Assembly (NCBI GenBank): GCA_002428445.1
Contig: DIWJ01000049.1
Location: forward strand, 1 to 64,000
DNA: 64,000 nucleotides
Direction: 5' to 3'
DNA from: Syntrophaceae bacterium UBA6109
Lineage (GTDB): Bacteria > Desulfobacterota > Syntrophia > Syntrophales > UBA6109
How positions within the stretch are numbered: position 1 is the first letter of the stretch; the number at the start of each line of letters is the position of its first letter. Below the pieces are notes generated by a model. It was given only the letters and a program-made list of their open reading frames with translations, had not been told where the DNA came from and made no database searches. This document shows positions 9,336-17,835 of the stretch, piece by piece. The position numbers were made by a program, and so were the translations under genes.

Positions 9336-10580
9336 TCACTCGGAATAGGGCAGCGCACCGCTTCCTGCCGGCGCAGGACTCGCGAATTTGCTCGATGCGA
9401 ACTCCGTGTCCGCGTTCCTTCTGAGTTGAATGAATTCGGCCATCATGATTTTAGGAACGGACCCCTCTCTCGGAATTTTTACGGAAAGCGGATTCAGCGG
9501 TTTGTCGCCGATGCGCATTTCATAGTGAAGATGCGGTCCCGTTGCGAGGCCGGTTGCCCCGACATAGCCGATGAGCTGCCCCTGTTCCACATGCCTTCCG
9601 GTCCGAATGCCTTCCGCAATCCCCGACAGATGGCCGTAGTATGACTTGTAGCCGTTTCGATGTTTGACGATGACGAGCTTTCCGTACTGCCCTTTGCGGC
9701 CGGCAAAAACAACCTTGCCGTCGCCGACTGTGGAAACCGGCGTCCCGGCCGGAGCAACGTAGTCAAGACCGTGATGTGGACGATAGATCTTCAGCAACGG
9801 ATGCTTCCGTTGCCTGGAAAAAAAGGAACTGATCCGCCGGAAGTTTAACGGCGCCTTGAGAAAGGCCTTCCGCATGGACCTCCCTTCCTCGTCATAGAAG
9901 TCGGCTTTGCCGTTCATCTCGTATCGATAGGCCCTGAAGGTCCGGCCGTTGTTGACAAATTCGGCTGCGACAATGTCGCCAAATTTCTTGAATTCGCCAT
10001 CCAGGTAAAGACCTTCCACGGCGATCTTGTACAGGTCGTTGTTTCTGATATCTGCTGTAAAATCGATATCCCAGGCAAAAATATCCGACAAGCGGAGGGC
10101 CAGCATCAATCCGCCGTTTTCGCTACCCATGGATGAAACGAGATTGTCCCTTATCACGCCGCCGATATACTCGGTCCTCTTTTCATATTGCACGACCGTC
10201 TTTTCTGCGCAAAAACCTTCGCCGGTATTCAGGATGTTGAGGATCGTATCGTCGTCGATCCAATAGGTGAATGCATTTACCCGATTGCGGTCATCGAGGA
10301 GTATTTTGTATGGCCGGCCCGGATACAGATCCCTCAACCTATGCAAATTTGCGGACGCCTCTCTCATCTTGGAAAGCTGCTTCGCTTCAATTTCATATTT
10401 CTGGAAGATGTCGGAGAGCGTCTCGCCCTTCTGGATATTGCCCGCAATCTCCCTGTATTCGGGAGCCTTGACCGACTGCAGGGCATCCTCCTCAGGGAAT
10501 TCTTTGTTCATGAAATGGGAGCTGGCTGCAAGAACCATGAGTGCCATGAGAATAATGGGTGCGATGGTTGCTTTCTTCAA
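9336..10580 (-). CDS. M23-family murein endopeptidase with LysM-like/OapA domain
   Basis: A periplasmic LytM-type peptidase of the MepM group that cleaves cross-links in peptidoglycan. The 414 residues have an N-terminal hydrophobic anchor, a LysM/OapA-like segment (about 45-85), and a C-terminal M23 domain with HHGLDYVAPAGTPV (first zinc ligands His and Asp) and GPHLHYEMR (HxH). The longest frame starts 13 codons earlier with TTG and has no ribosome site. TTG 10580 is preceded by GGAGG at 4 nt and is preferred. It is divergent from the peptide-binding lipoprotein gene. Confidence 0.9.
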   Translation of the reverse strand: MKKATIAPIILMALMVLAASSHFMNKEFPEEDALQSVKAPEYREIAGNIQKGETLSDIFQKYEIEAKQLSKMREASANLHRLRDLYPGRPYKILLDDRNRVNAFTYWIDDDTILNILNTGEGFCAEKTVVQYEKRTEYIGGVIRDNLVSSMGSENGGLMLALRLSDIFAWDIDFTADIRNNDLYKIAVEGLYLDGEFKKFGDIVAAEFVNNGRTFRAYRYEMNGKADFYDEEGRSMRKAFLKAPLNFRRISSFFSRQRKHPLLKIYRPHHGLDYVAPAGTPVSTVGDGKVVFAGRKGQYGKLVIVKHRNGYKSYYGHLSGIAEGIRTGRHVEQGQLIGYVGATGLATGPHLHYEMRIGDKPLNPLSVKIPREGSVPKIMMAEFIQLRRNADTEFASSKFASPAPAGSGALPYSE

Positions 10581-10822
10581 AAGCCCTCCTTCAGGCTCTG
10601 TGTTTTTTGTGGAATGCAACTGAGCTCCGCCGGGTTCATCGGCGGAGGCGGATCGGTACGGGAAGAAGCGGCGGGTTCTTCAAGGTTGCCGGGAGCTTCC
10701 CTTTGAAGGAGACGTATAATATCCATTATCGTGTGTCAATGACAAAGGATCATCGTGCTCCCGGTCGCCCACCCTCACTTTCCCGTTGCAAGGCACGGGG
10801 ACGGTGCGTTAGAGTGCCGGAT

Positions 10823-12472
10823 ATGATGCGACCTGCCCGAGTGTTCCTTCTCCTCTTCGCCGCTGTCGTCCTTGCCGTGGCGGGATGCGGCTCGCCGGAG
10901 AAACCGGCCTCTTCTCCGGCGCAGTCGGGTTCTTCCGATTCCGGCCCGGCCTGCGGCGACATCATGGTGGAAGGCTCCATCGGCGATGCCAGCAACCTGA
11001 TCCCGATCCTCGCTTCCGACAACACCTCCCACAGCATTGCCGGACTGATCTACAACGGCCTCGTCAAATTCGACAAGGACGTGAACATCGTCGGCGACCT
11101 CGCCGAATCCTGGGAAATCGCGCGCAACGGCCTGGAGATCACCTTCCACCTGAGAAAGGGCGTAAAGTGGCATGACGGCCGCCCCTTCACAGCCCGCGAC
11201 GTCCTGGCCACCTACCGGGTCACGATCGACCCCAAGACGCCCACTGCCTACGCGGGGGATTTCCTCAAGGTCAAAGAGATCGTTGCGCTGGACGATTTCA
11301 CCGTCCGCGTCCGTTATGACAGGCCCTTTGCCCCGGCGCTGATGAGCTGGGGAAGCGCCGTACTTCCCGCCCACCTGCTCGAGGGAAAGGACATCACGAA
11401 GAGCTCTCTCTCCCGTGAGCCCGTGGGAACGGGACCTTACCGCTTCAGGGAATGGGTCACGGGACAGAAGATCGTCCTCATCTCCAATCCCGACTACTAC
11501 GAGGGACGGCCGTATATCGACGGCTACGTGATGCGGATCATCCCGGATACGGCGACGATGTTCCTGGAGCTGCGGGCGGGCGGCGTGGACCGGATGAATT
11601 TAAGCCCCCTGCAGTATACGAGACAGACCGAGAACAACCTCTTCCGGAAGAACTTCCGGAAGTATCGCTACCTCTCTTTCTCTTACAGCTACCTGGGCTA
11701 CAACCTGAAGAACCCCCTCTTCGCCGACAAGCGGGTCCGGCAGGCCATCACCTACGCCATCGACCGGGAGGAGATCATCCGCGGGGTGCTGCTCGGCCTT
11801 GGACAGCCGGCCACCGGCCCCCTCAAGCCGGGCACCTGGGCGTATAACGCAAACCTCAAGCCCTATCCCTACGATCCCGCCAGGGCGAAGGCGCTTCTGG
11901 CGGAGGCGGGCTGGAAGGAACGGAACAGCGAGGGAATCCTCACCCGGAACGGTGAACCGTTTGTTTTCGAGATCATCACCAACCAGGGCAACGAGGTCCG
12001 GGCGAAATGCGCGGAGATCATCCAGCGGCAACTGGCCGACCTCGGAATCCGCGTCAAGATCCGCATCGTGGAGTGGGCCGCCTTTGTCACGGACTTCATC
12101 AACAAACGCCGCTTCGATGCGACGATCCTGGGCTGGACCATCCCCATGGACCCGGATCTCTATGACGTGTGGCATTCGAGCAAGACGGGGCCGGATGCGC
12201 TGAACTTCATTTCCTACCGGAACGAGGAACTGGACGATCTGCTTGAGAAGGGGCGCAGCACCTTCGACATGAAGTCGCGCAAGCGGGCCTATGACCGCAT
12301 CCAGGAGATCCTGGCCGAAGAGCAGCCCTACACGTTCCTGTACGTGCCGGATGCGCTTCCCATCATCTCCGCGCGGTTCCGGGGCGTCGAGCCCGCCCCG
12401 ATCGGGATCGGCTACAACTTCATCAAGTGGTACGTTCCGAAAGAAGAACAGAAGCTGATGATGACGCGGTGA
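10823..12472 (+). CDS. Peptide/nickel ABC transporter substrate-binding lipoprotein (SBP_bac_5)
   Basis: A 549-residue extracytoplasmic binding protein of the DppA/OppA/NikA family. It begins with a lipoprotein signal peptide (hydrophobic residues 7-20, VAGC lipobox with Cys22). The mature part has the family segments LAESWEIARNGLEITFHLRK, VKWHDGRPFTARDV and VRQAITYAIDREEII. No permease or ATPase genes of an ABC transporter are adjacent, so it is an orphan or pairs with a distant system. The reading frame extends 88 codons upstream without family similarity; the ATG at 10823 gives a proper signal peptide, though its ribosome site is weak. A TATAAT (10714-10719) lies upstream without a well-spaced -35. 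Confidence 0.9.
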   Translation: MMRPARVFLLLFAAVVLAVAGCGSPEKPASSPAQSGSSDSGPACGDIMVEGSIGDASNLIPILASDNTSHSIAGLIYNGLVKFDKDVNIVGDLAESWEIARNGLEITFHLRKGVKWHDGRPFTARDVLATYRVTIDPKTPTAYAGDFLKVKEIVALDDFTVRVRYDRPFAPALMSWGSAVLPAHLLEGKDITKSSLSREPVGTGPYRFREWVTGQKIVLISNPDYYEGRPYIDGYVMRIIPDTATMFLELRAGGVDRMNLSPLQYTRQTENNLFRKNFRKYRYLSFSYSYLGYNLKNPLFADKRVRQAITYAIDREEIIRGVLLGLGQPATGPLKPGTWAYNANLKPYPYDPARAKALLAEAGWKERNSEGILTRNGEPFVFEIITNQGNEVRAKCAEIIQRQLADLGIRVKIRIVEWAAFVTDFINKRRFDATILGWTIPMDPDLYDVWHSSKTGPDALNFISYRNEELDDLLEKGRSTFDMKSRKRAYDRIQEILAEEQPYTFLYVPDALPIISARFRGVEPAPIGIGYNFIKWYVPKEEQKLMMTR

Positions 12473-12485
12473 ATGGTCCCGACGT

Positions 12486-14075
12486 TCAGCGCAGGTTTGT
12501 CTTCCGGCCGGAGGGATTCATGATCTGCGGCGTCTGCTCGTTGTTGTAGAGCTTCCGCGCGACCCGTTCGACCTGCGGTTTGACTTCGGCGAAAAGATCT
12601 CCGATCTCCAGCGCAACGTCCCGTCCCGCCTCGGCCCGCTCCTTGATCGCTTTCAGCAGAAAATACGTAAACAGGCCGTGGCTCTTTTCCTCATAGGTCG
12701 AGCTGATCTGGTCTCCGGCTGCGGCCGACAGCATGACGATCTTCTGCGACGGCGGCAGGCTCTCCTGGAGGTTCATGACGAGAGGCCGGGCCCCCTTGGC
12801 GAGGACGGACTTCCCGCCCGCGCCGGAAAAGCACGAATCCAGGGTGACGATCACTTCCCGGGCGGGAAGAGCGCCCAGGGCCTCGTGCAGCCGCCGGAGG
12901 GGATAGCCCGTCTGCTCAATGAAGGATGGATCGCCGTCGTAAGGGACCAGGTATGCATCTCCGGTCCGCGGATTCGGCGCCCCGTGCCCGGAGAAGTAGA
13001 CGAAAACCGTGCCGTCCTTCTCGACGTTGTTCGCAAGCCATTTCTCGAAATACTTCACGAAGTCGCCCATGGCGGCGTGCTCGTTGATGAGCGTGACGAT
13101 GTTTTCCTCGGGATAACCCAGGACCTTGACGAGATACTCCGAAACGACGCGGGCGTCGCGCACTGCGAAATCGGCCCGCGGCAGTTTCTGACGGTACTGC
13201 TCGATTCCGATCACGATCGCGTGCGCGTTGCGGTTGGTCTGCGGACGAAGCGCGGGGACATGGTCGACATCGGACTTCTTGTCCGAAGACCCGGACGCCG
13301 GCGGACGAACCGAGGCCACGGCCGTCCCCGGCGATCCCCGGCTTCCCGCCGTGAGGGTCCCCGTCCAGGGCTTGTTGCCCGGCTGCCACGTCCCCGAGAA
13401 ACTGCCGAAGTCAGACGAAAAATGGAAAACAAAAGCGCCTTCCGCAGTTCCCTCCTTCCAGACGCCGGTCAGCACATTGCCCTGAAGGCTGCCGCGCACG
13501 GTCCCCTGGCGATATTCGTAGACGCCCTTCGCCGTCGTTCCTTCAAAACCGATCCGCATGCGGCCGAAGGTCGTCGAATACTCGCGGACGTCCCTGACAC
13601 CCTGCATTTCCTGCTCCATCGCCGGGTGAAAAGGAGAGGGAGGAGGAGGAAGGGTCGGGGATGCAACGGTCCCGCTGGTCGGCGGCCCGCTCCGGCCGAA
13701 AATGAGCTGCCCCTTCCATTCGTTGTAGCCCGGTGTCCAGTGGCCCTGGAAGCTGGTGAAGTCCGCCGAGAAGGTGAAGGTGAAGCTGCCGGAGGCTGCC
13801 CCTTCCCTCCATGTGCCCGAAAGGACATTGTCCTGAAGGTTCCCGTGGACCGACCCTTGCCGGTATTCGTAGACGCCCTTCGCAATCGTCCCCTCGAAAC
13901 CGATCCGCATGCGGCCGAACGTCGTCTGATATTCGCGGACGTCCTGCACGGACGCCAGTTCCTGCAGCCCCGTATCATTGAATCCGCCCGTCAGTTCCGC
14001 GCACCCTGCGAGGGAGACGGCCGCGAGGAGGAAGGCCAGACGAATCAAGTATCCCGCAGATGATCTTTTGTTCAT
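12486..14075 (-). CDS. Caspase-like (peptidase C14) lipoprotein with two N-terminal repeats
   Basis: The 529-residue protein has a lipoprotein signal peptide (LAGC, Cys25). Two repeats of about 85 residues follow (about 44-128 and 160-246), sharing the FGRMRIGFEGT, AKGVYEYRQG and FSxDFxSFxGxW pattern, joined by a proline-rich linker. The C-terminal caspase-like domain starts near 283; the likely catalytic dyad is His364 in YFSGHGAP and Cys415 in TLDSCFSGAG. Bacterial caspase homologues (orthocaspases) cut after Arg/Lys or Asp; the specificity here cannot be read. It appears monocistronic. ATG 14075 is preferred over an in-frame start 8 codons upstream because it gives a normal signal peptide. 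Confidence 0.88.
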   Translation of the reverse strand: MNKRSSAGYLIRLAFLLAAVSLAGCAELTGGFNDTGLQELASVQDVREYQTTFGRMRIGFEGTIAKGVYEYRQGSVHGNLQDNVLSGTWREGAASGSFTFTFSADFTSFQGHWTPGYNEWKGQLIFGRSGPPTSGTVASPTLPPPPSPFHPAMEQEMQGVRDVREYSTTFGRMRIGFEGTTAKGVYEYRQGTVRGSLQGNVLTGVWKEGTAEGAFVFHFSSDFGSFSGTWQPGNKPWTGTLTAGSRGSPGTAVASVRPPASGSSDKKSDVDHVPALRPQTNRNAHAIVIGIEQYRQKLPRADFAVRDARVVSEYLVKVLGYPEENIVTLINEHAAMGDFVKYFEKWLANNVEKDGTVFVYFSGHGAPNPRTGDAYLVPYDGDPSFIEQTGYPLRRLHEALGALPAREVIVTLDSCFSGAGGKSVLAKGARPLVMNLQESLPPSQKIVMLSAAAGDQISSTYEEKSHGLFTYFLLKAIKERAEAGRDVALEIGDLFAEVKPQVERVARKLYNNEQTPQIMNPSGRKTNLR

Positions 14076-14123
14076 GGATGCTCCACATCCCTTGCTCATG
14101 CATTTCTATCCGGGATGCGATTA

Positions 14124-14152
14124 CCGTTACCGCATCGCCCCCTCCTTGTCAA
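14124..14152 (-). promoter_or_regulatory. Possible promoter of the caspase-like gene
   Basis: TTGACA (14152-14147) and TAACGG (14129-14124) lie 17 bp apart on the minus strand, about 50 bp before the start codon. The -10 is weak. The rest of the 316-bp gene-free stretch 14076-14391 shows no coding signal or other structure that I could support. Confidence 0.4.
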
Positions 14153-14391
14153 CGCGTTCGCGGCGGGGGGCTGACGCCGCTGCCGGGGTATTCCCCGCGT
14201 TCGGCTGACAAGTTGGGTATTGTCTTTTCTGCTGAGGAGGGAGCCCGGCCGCGGGGGAAGCCGATGTCGACGTTTCCCCATGAAAGGGGTCCGTCAACAT
14301 CGCCGCTGGGCCGGGCGCTGAAGGGCCGGAAAGCGGTCTCGCCGGGGGATTCCTCCCCGTCAAGACCGGGGCGACAGGACGCGTTCAGATG

Positions 14392-14559
14392 CTATCTTGA
14401 GATTCGCCGGGATAAAAAAAGGCCGGCGAAAAGAAAAAAACCGACTACCATGAACAGAAACAGCACGCCATACTGGTACAACTGCTCCAGGCCGCTGTAC
14501 CAGACCATAACCTGGTCCAGATACTGATGATAAAGATCTTTCATGTTTTCCATCGTCAT
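14392..14559 (-). CDS. Small single-span membrane protein (55 residues)
   Basis: An open frame too short for most gene lists. The ATG at 14559 is preceded by GAAGGA at close spacing. The N-terminal half is polar and aromatic (MENMKDLYHQYLDQVMVWYS); residues about 31-50 form one clear hydrophobic segment (GVLFLFMVVGFFLFAGLFL), followed by a positively charged tail (SRRISR). That charge pattern suggests the C-terminus faces the cytoplasm. No family is recognised. A perfect 10-bp hairpin lies upstream. It could be a small stress or envelope peptide; coding status rests on frame, ribosome site and composition only. Confidence 0.55.
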   Translation of the reverse strand: MTMENMKDLYHQYLDQVMVWYSGLEQLYQYGVLFLFMVVGFFLFAGLFLSRRISR

Positions 14560-14590
14560 GTCCTTCGGATAAAATGGTTACGGCCCCTGC

Positions 14591-14613
14591 GGCGGATGCC
14601 CATGGCATCCGCC
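14591..14613. other. Perfect hairpin upstream of the small membrane protein
   Basis: GGCGGATGCC and GGCATCCGCC form a perfect 10-bp stem with a CAT loop. It lies 31 bp before the start codon of the 55-residue gene on the minus strand and about 100 bp after the end of the gene before it. There is no T-tract, so an attenuator, RNA-stability or protein-binding element is more likely than a simple terminator. Confidence 0.45.
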
Positions 14614-14708
14614 CTCATGATTCCCTTTTCCCCTGGCCTTCGGATTGCCCCGGATGCCTGATCGCTGTTTCCCGTTCCATCATCTCTGCCGCGACCGGCG
14701 CCGTCTCC

Positions 14709-15125
14709 TTATCTGCCGTGCCCGCGGTCTTTGTCGCGGTCTCTATCCGCCCCGTGGCCGCGGTCGGGTCGTCTGTCACGTCTTTCGTGCCTCTCCCGGT
14801 ACTGCGGAACGTAGACATCGCTGTACCATCTGTTCTTTACGAAATAGACGGGCCTGCCGCAGGCATCGTACTTATGGCAATGCTTGCGCCAATTTTTCGC
14901 GTGACCGGGAGGAACGTGCAGGTAGACGGGTTCTTCCACGATCGTGCCGTGCGGCGGCCGAACTACGACGGGCCTCCGGTGGATGACCTGCGGCGGGGGG
15001 AAATCGCCGATGTCGATGTGGCCGTAAAAACCGGGCTGCCCCACACTGATGGATACGCCTACGTCGGCGGCGTGCGCCGCAACAGAGGCAAGGACGATCG
15101 CCAGGGCAATCAGAAAGTGCTTCAT
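14709..15125 (-). CDS. Secreted basic protein of unknown function
   Basis: The 138-residue protein has a signal peptide (KHFLIALAIVLASVAAHA, cleavage after about residue 19). The mature part begins with a GQPGFYGHIDIGDFPPPQ segment, then a Cys/His-containing core (HCHKYDACGRPVYFVKNRWY), as seen in small periplasmic proteins of proteobacteria. The C-terminal 35 residues are almost entirely Arg, His, Asp and Gly repeats. The ATG overlaps the TGA stop of the response-regulator gene upstream (ATGA), so the two are translationally coupled. Function is unknown; metal or polyanion binding is possible from composition. Confidence 0.75.
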   Translation of the reverse strand: MKHFLIALAIVLASVAAHAADVGVSISVGQPGFYGHIDIGDFPPPQVIHRRPVVVRPPHGTIVEEPVYLHVPPGHAKNWRKHCHKYDACGRPVYFVKNRWYSDVYVPQYRERHERRDRRPDRGHGADRDRDKDRGHGR

Positions 15126-15661
15126 CGTACTGCCCTTTCCGTTATGAGTTGCCAATCCTGAAGCACGGCCCCCTGGTCGACCTGAACGGGGTTTGACCGG
15201 AGCAAGGGCCGCCTTGAGGGCGCCGGTAAACAGCGACCCTCCCGGCAGGGATAAGCCGGCATGCGCAGGCGGCCGGAGTCGTTTATGCCGGACGGCGCTC
15301 CCGGATCGGACAGGAGAGATGATCTTTTTTTGATGATTTCTTCGATTCTGCAGATGTCGAAGGGTTTGGAAAAGCAGATATCGGCACCCGCGGCCTTGAG
15401 TCCCTTCAGAGAGCTGAAAGAACCGCTCAGGCCGACGACGTAAGTGGTGGAAAATTGGGATTTGACGAATTTACATAATTCCATCCCATTCATCCCGGGC
15501 ATTTCGGCGTCGGTAATCACAACGTTATAGGAGTTGTTTCGCAACAGCTCTACGGCTTCCCCGCCATTCAGGGCCTTGTCTATTTCATGGCCCGACAGCT
15601 CGAGATAAGAAGACAGCAGGTTCACGATTTCCGCGTAATCGTCGACAACGAGCAGTTTCAC
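15122..15661 (-). CDS. Stand-alone response regulator receiver protein
   Basis: A 179-residue protein with a CheY-type receiver domain at residues 1-120: acidic pair in VVDDY (7-8), phospho-acceptor Asp51 in ITDAEMPG, and conserved Lys99 in CFSKPF. The remaining 60 residues have no recognisable output domain and are Arg/Pro-rich. The start is GTG at 15661 with GGGAGGT upstream; the longer frame beginning near 15814 is not family-like. It could deliver phosphate signals to another protein, and is translationally coupled to the secreted protein gene downstream. The cognate kinase is not adjacent. Confidence 0.85.
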   Translation of the reverse strand: MKLLVVDDYAEIVNLLSSYLELSGHEIDKALNGGEAVELLRNNSYNVVITDAEMPGMNGMELCKFVKSQFSTTYVVGLSGSFSSLKGLKAAGADICFSKPFDICRIEEIIKKRSSLLSDPGAPSGINDSGRLRMPAYPCREGRCLPAPSRRPLLRSNPVQVDQGAVLQDWQLITERAVR

Positions 15662-15764
15662 GACAGACCTCCCTACCCATCTGAAACGTTGAACAATGGA
15701 TTCTTCATCTCTATTCCGTCCCCGCTGCCGGGCAGGTTTCGGGTAAAATGCGCAAGGGACGCTT

Positions 15765-16106
15765 CTATTGGATTCCGTTGGGCAGTGTTGTAACTCCTTG
15801 ATCTGTTTCCACAATGAATTCCCTCGAATTCGCAGGAGATATCTTGATGAACTTGTACGGTATGGCGACAGGTTCTCTTCCCGTAGCGATGGTGCGATAA
15901 GTCAGTATCCAGGTAAAGCCCGTCGTGGTGTCCACGAGGTACGCCTTCTCGTTAACGGCAACGACTTGATATTTCTGCAATTTTTCTGCAGCAGACGACA
16001 CATTCGTGACGCATAAAATCGCCGCGGCGACAAATGCAGCCGCGATGAACCTGCACAGCCGATATTGATGAGCGATGTTCCAGGGCGTCGAAGGATAGTT
16101 CCTCAT
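15765..16106 (-). CDS. Small secreted or anchored protein of unknown function
   Basis: 113 residues from ATG 16106, which has GGGAGG upstream. A hydrophobic segment near residues 20-40 (FIAAAFVAAAILCVTNVSSA) looks like a signal peptide with cleavage after SSAA. The mature part of about 70 residues reads like a small beta-rich domain (KYQVVAVNEKAYLVDTTTGF and following). No family is recognised. The gene has its own near-consensus sigma-54 promoter at 16150-16165, just downstream of the GlrR-like activator gene, so it is a likely target of that system. Confidence 0.65.
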   Translation of the reverse strand: MRNYPSTPWNIAHQYRLCRFIAAAFVAAAILCVTNVSSAAEKLQKYQVVAVNEKAYLVDTTTGFTWILTYRTIATGREPVAIPYKFIKISPANSREFIVETDQGVTTLPNGIQ

Positions 16107-16149
16107 GTTGCGAGCCTCCCTTGCATCCATTTCTCCTGCCTGATATTAA

Positions 16150-16165
16150 GGCAAGGCACGTGCCA
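16150..16165 (-). promoter_or_regulatory. Sigma-54 (-24/-12) promoter
   Basis: The minus strand reads TGGCACGTGCCTTGCC, which matches the consensus TGGCACG-N4-TTGC exactly except for the last weak position. It lies 44 bp before the ATG at 16106. Upstream DNA (16166-16337) contains a perfect palindrome CTTCTTCGAAGAAG near 16220 and a TGTC-N19-GACA dyad near 16263-16289, either of which could bind the activator. Confidence 0.75.
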
Positions 16166-16337
16166 GGAGCCAAGTTACGCATATAACTAGTTGACTTAAT
16201 TTACATTGTTACTTACAGACTTCTTCGAAGAAGCGGCGGCTGCGCAGGAACATGTATGGATTGTCATACAGATGAGCGGAGGCTGACAGACCTAAGGTGG
16301 CATGAATACAGCAGATATCCAGTGGATGATTTTTCCT

Positions 16338-17699
16338 TCAGTCCTGCCGGAACTCCAGCGGGTTCAAGTTGTATTTCTCCAGCAATGCATAGAGATCGGC
16401 CCGGTACTTGCCGGCCAGTTTGGCCGCTTGGCTGACATTGCCTCTGCTGATCTTCATGAGCTCAATGAGATAGTTGCGCTCGAAATCCTGTTTGGATTCC
16501 CGAAACGGCCGGAAGACGCTTTCATGCATTTTCTGGTTCGTGATAATCAGCATTTCGTCCTGAATTTCTTCGCCTCTGGCCATTACGGCCGCGCATTCGA
16601 TCACATTCTCCAGTTCCCGGACATTGCCAGGCCAGGAATAGATCATGATCTTCTTCAGCGCCTCGGCCGTCATATTCTTGATCTTCTTGTTCATCTTCGC
16701 CGCTGATTTTTCCAGAAAATGCTCGACCAGGAGAGGGATATCTTCTTTACGCTCTCTCAAAGGGGGCATCCTGATGGGAATCACGCGTATCCGGTAGAAA
16801 AGATCCTTGCGGAAACTGCCGTCCTCAACCTCCTTGTCGATATCCTTGTTGGAGGCGGAGACGATGCGGATATCCACCTTGACCGTCTTTTGAGCGCCGA
16901 GCGGATAAAATTCCCTGTCTTCCAGCGCCTTCAGGAGCTTGCCCTGCATGGGCGGGGGAATCTCGGATATTTCATCAAGGAAGATCGTCCCCCCGTCGGC
17001 CTGCAGGAAAAAGCCCTTCTTATTGCTCGAGGCGCCGGTAAAGGCGCCCTTTTCAAAACCAAAAAGCTCGCTTTCGAGCAGGGTCTCCGGAATGGCGGCG
17101 CAATTGAGGGCGACGAAAGGCTTGTCTTTTCTGCCGCTCAATTGATGTACCGCCCGGGCAATCATCCCCTTTCCCGTACCGCTTTCGCCGCTGATAAAGA
17201 CATTGGAGTCTGACTGCGCCGCCAGCGCCGTCAGATCAAGGACCCGCTTCATCACTTCACTGCGGCCGATGATACCCTGGATACTGCGATCCTGATTGAG
17301 GATACTTCTCAGCCGTTTGACTTCCCGGGAAAGCCTTGACTTCTCGATGCCGTTTTTAATCTGCAAGAGAAGTTCCCGATGATCGAAGGGCTTTGTCAGA
17401 TAGATATAAGCGCCCTCCTTCATGGCTTCTACAGCAGTTTCAATGGTTCCGTAGGCGGTCAGGATGATGACAGGAAGGTCGGGATCCACTTCACGGATAT
17501 TTTTCATGAGTTCAATTCCGCTGCCGCCTGAGAACTTCATGTCGAGAATGGCCAGTTCGTATTCGTTCTTCATCACCAGATTTTTTGCCGCGGCAATATC
17601 CGATGCGGTTTCGACCTGAAAACCCTCGGATTCGAGCCTCATCTTCAGCACTTTCAGAATATTCAAATCATCATCGACAACCAGGAGTCTGTCCATCAT
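16338..17699 (-). CDS. glrR: Sigma-54-dependent response regulator (GlrR/QseF-like)
   Basis: A 453-residue NtrC-type activator. The receiver domain spans 1-120, with phospho-acceptor Asp53 in LAILDMKFS and Lys in LTKPFD. The AAA+ domain follows, with Walker A GESGTGKG at 171-178 and the sigma-54 contact loop GAFTGA at 218-223. A C-terminal Fis-type helix-turn-helix ends the protein (about 405-450). It lies downstream of a TPR-type lipoprotein and a histidine kinase, the same order as glrK-qseG-glrR in enterobacteria. An in-frame ATG at 17723 abuts the dispersed repeat; ATG 17699/17696 behind GAGG is preferred. Confidence 0.88.
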   Translation of the reverse strand: MMDRLLVVDDDLNILKVLKMRLESEGFQVETASDIAAAKNLVMKNEYELAILDMKFSGGSGIELMKNIREVDPDLPVIILTAYGTIETAVEAMKEGAYIYLTKPFDHRELLLQIKNGIEKSRLSREVKRLRSILNQDRSIQGIIGRSEVMKRVLDLTALAAQSDSNVFISGESGTGKGMIARAVHQLSGRKDKPFVALNCAAIPETLLESELFGFEKGAFTGASSNKKGFFLQADGGTIFLDEISEIPPPMQGKLLKALEDREFYPLGAQKTVKVDIRIVSASNKDIDKEVEDGSFRKDLFYRIRVIPIRMPPLRERKEDIPLLVEHFLEKSAAKMNKKIKNMTAEALKKIMIYSWPGNVRELENVIECAAVMARGEEIQDEMLIITNQKMHESVFRPFRESKQDFERNYLIELMKISRGNVSQAAKLAGKYRADLYALLEKYNLNPLEFRQD

Positions 17700-17722
17700 C
17701 GGCCTCGTAACCTGCCCTTCCA

Positions 17723-17782
17723 TTGAAGCTCTCCGGAGCAAGCTCCGGAGAATCTTCGATCCCCAAGGAAGGGATCTTGAAC
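17723..17782 (-). repeat. 60-bp dispersed palindromic repeat, copy 2
   Basis: Identical over 60 of 60 bases to 6493-6552, in opposite orientation. It fills most of the gap between the QseG-like lipoprotein gene and the GlrR-like gene, within a presumed operon. Its long hairpin (CTCCGGAGC-aa-GCTCCGGAG core) could lower read-through or stabilise the upstream message. The left-flank similarity seen at copy 1 is present here without the 36-bp extra piece. Confidence 0.85.
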
Positions 17783-17835
17783 GTCATTCGCTCGCCGCCG
17801 GATTCATTCCGCTTCCTTCTGACGGTCAAGAAATC

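Noticed and set aside
10559..10822. N-terminal extension of the peptide-binding lipoprotein (88 codons)
   Set aside because: It would bury the lipoprotein signal peptide inside the protein and overlaps the start region of the divergent M23 gene.
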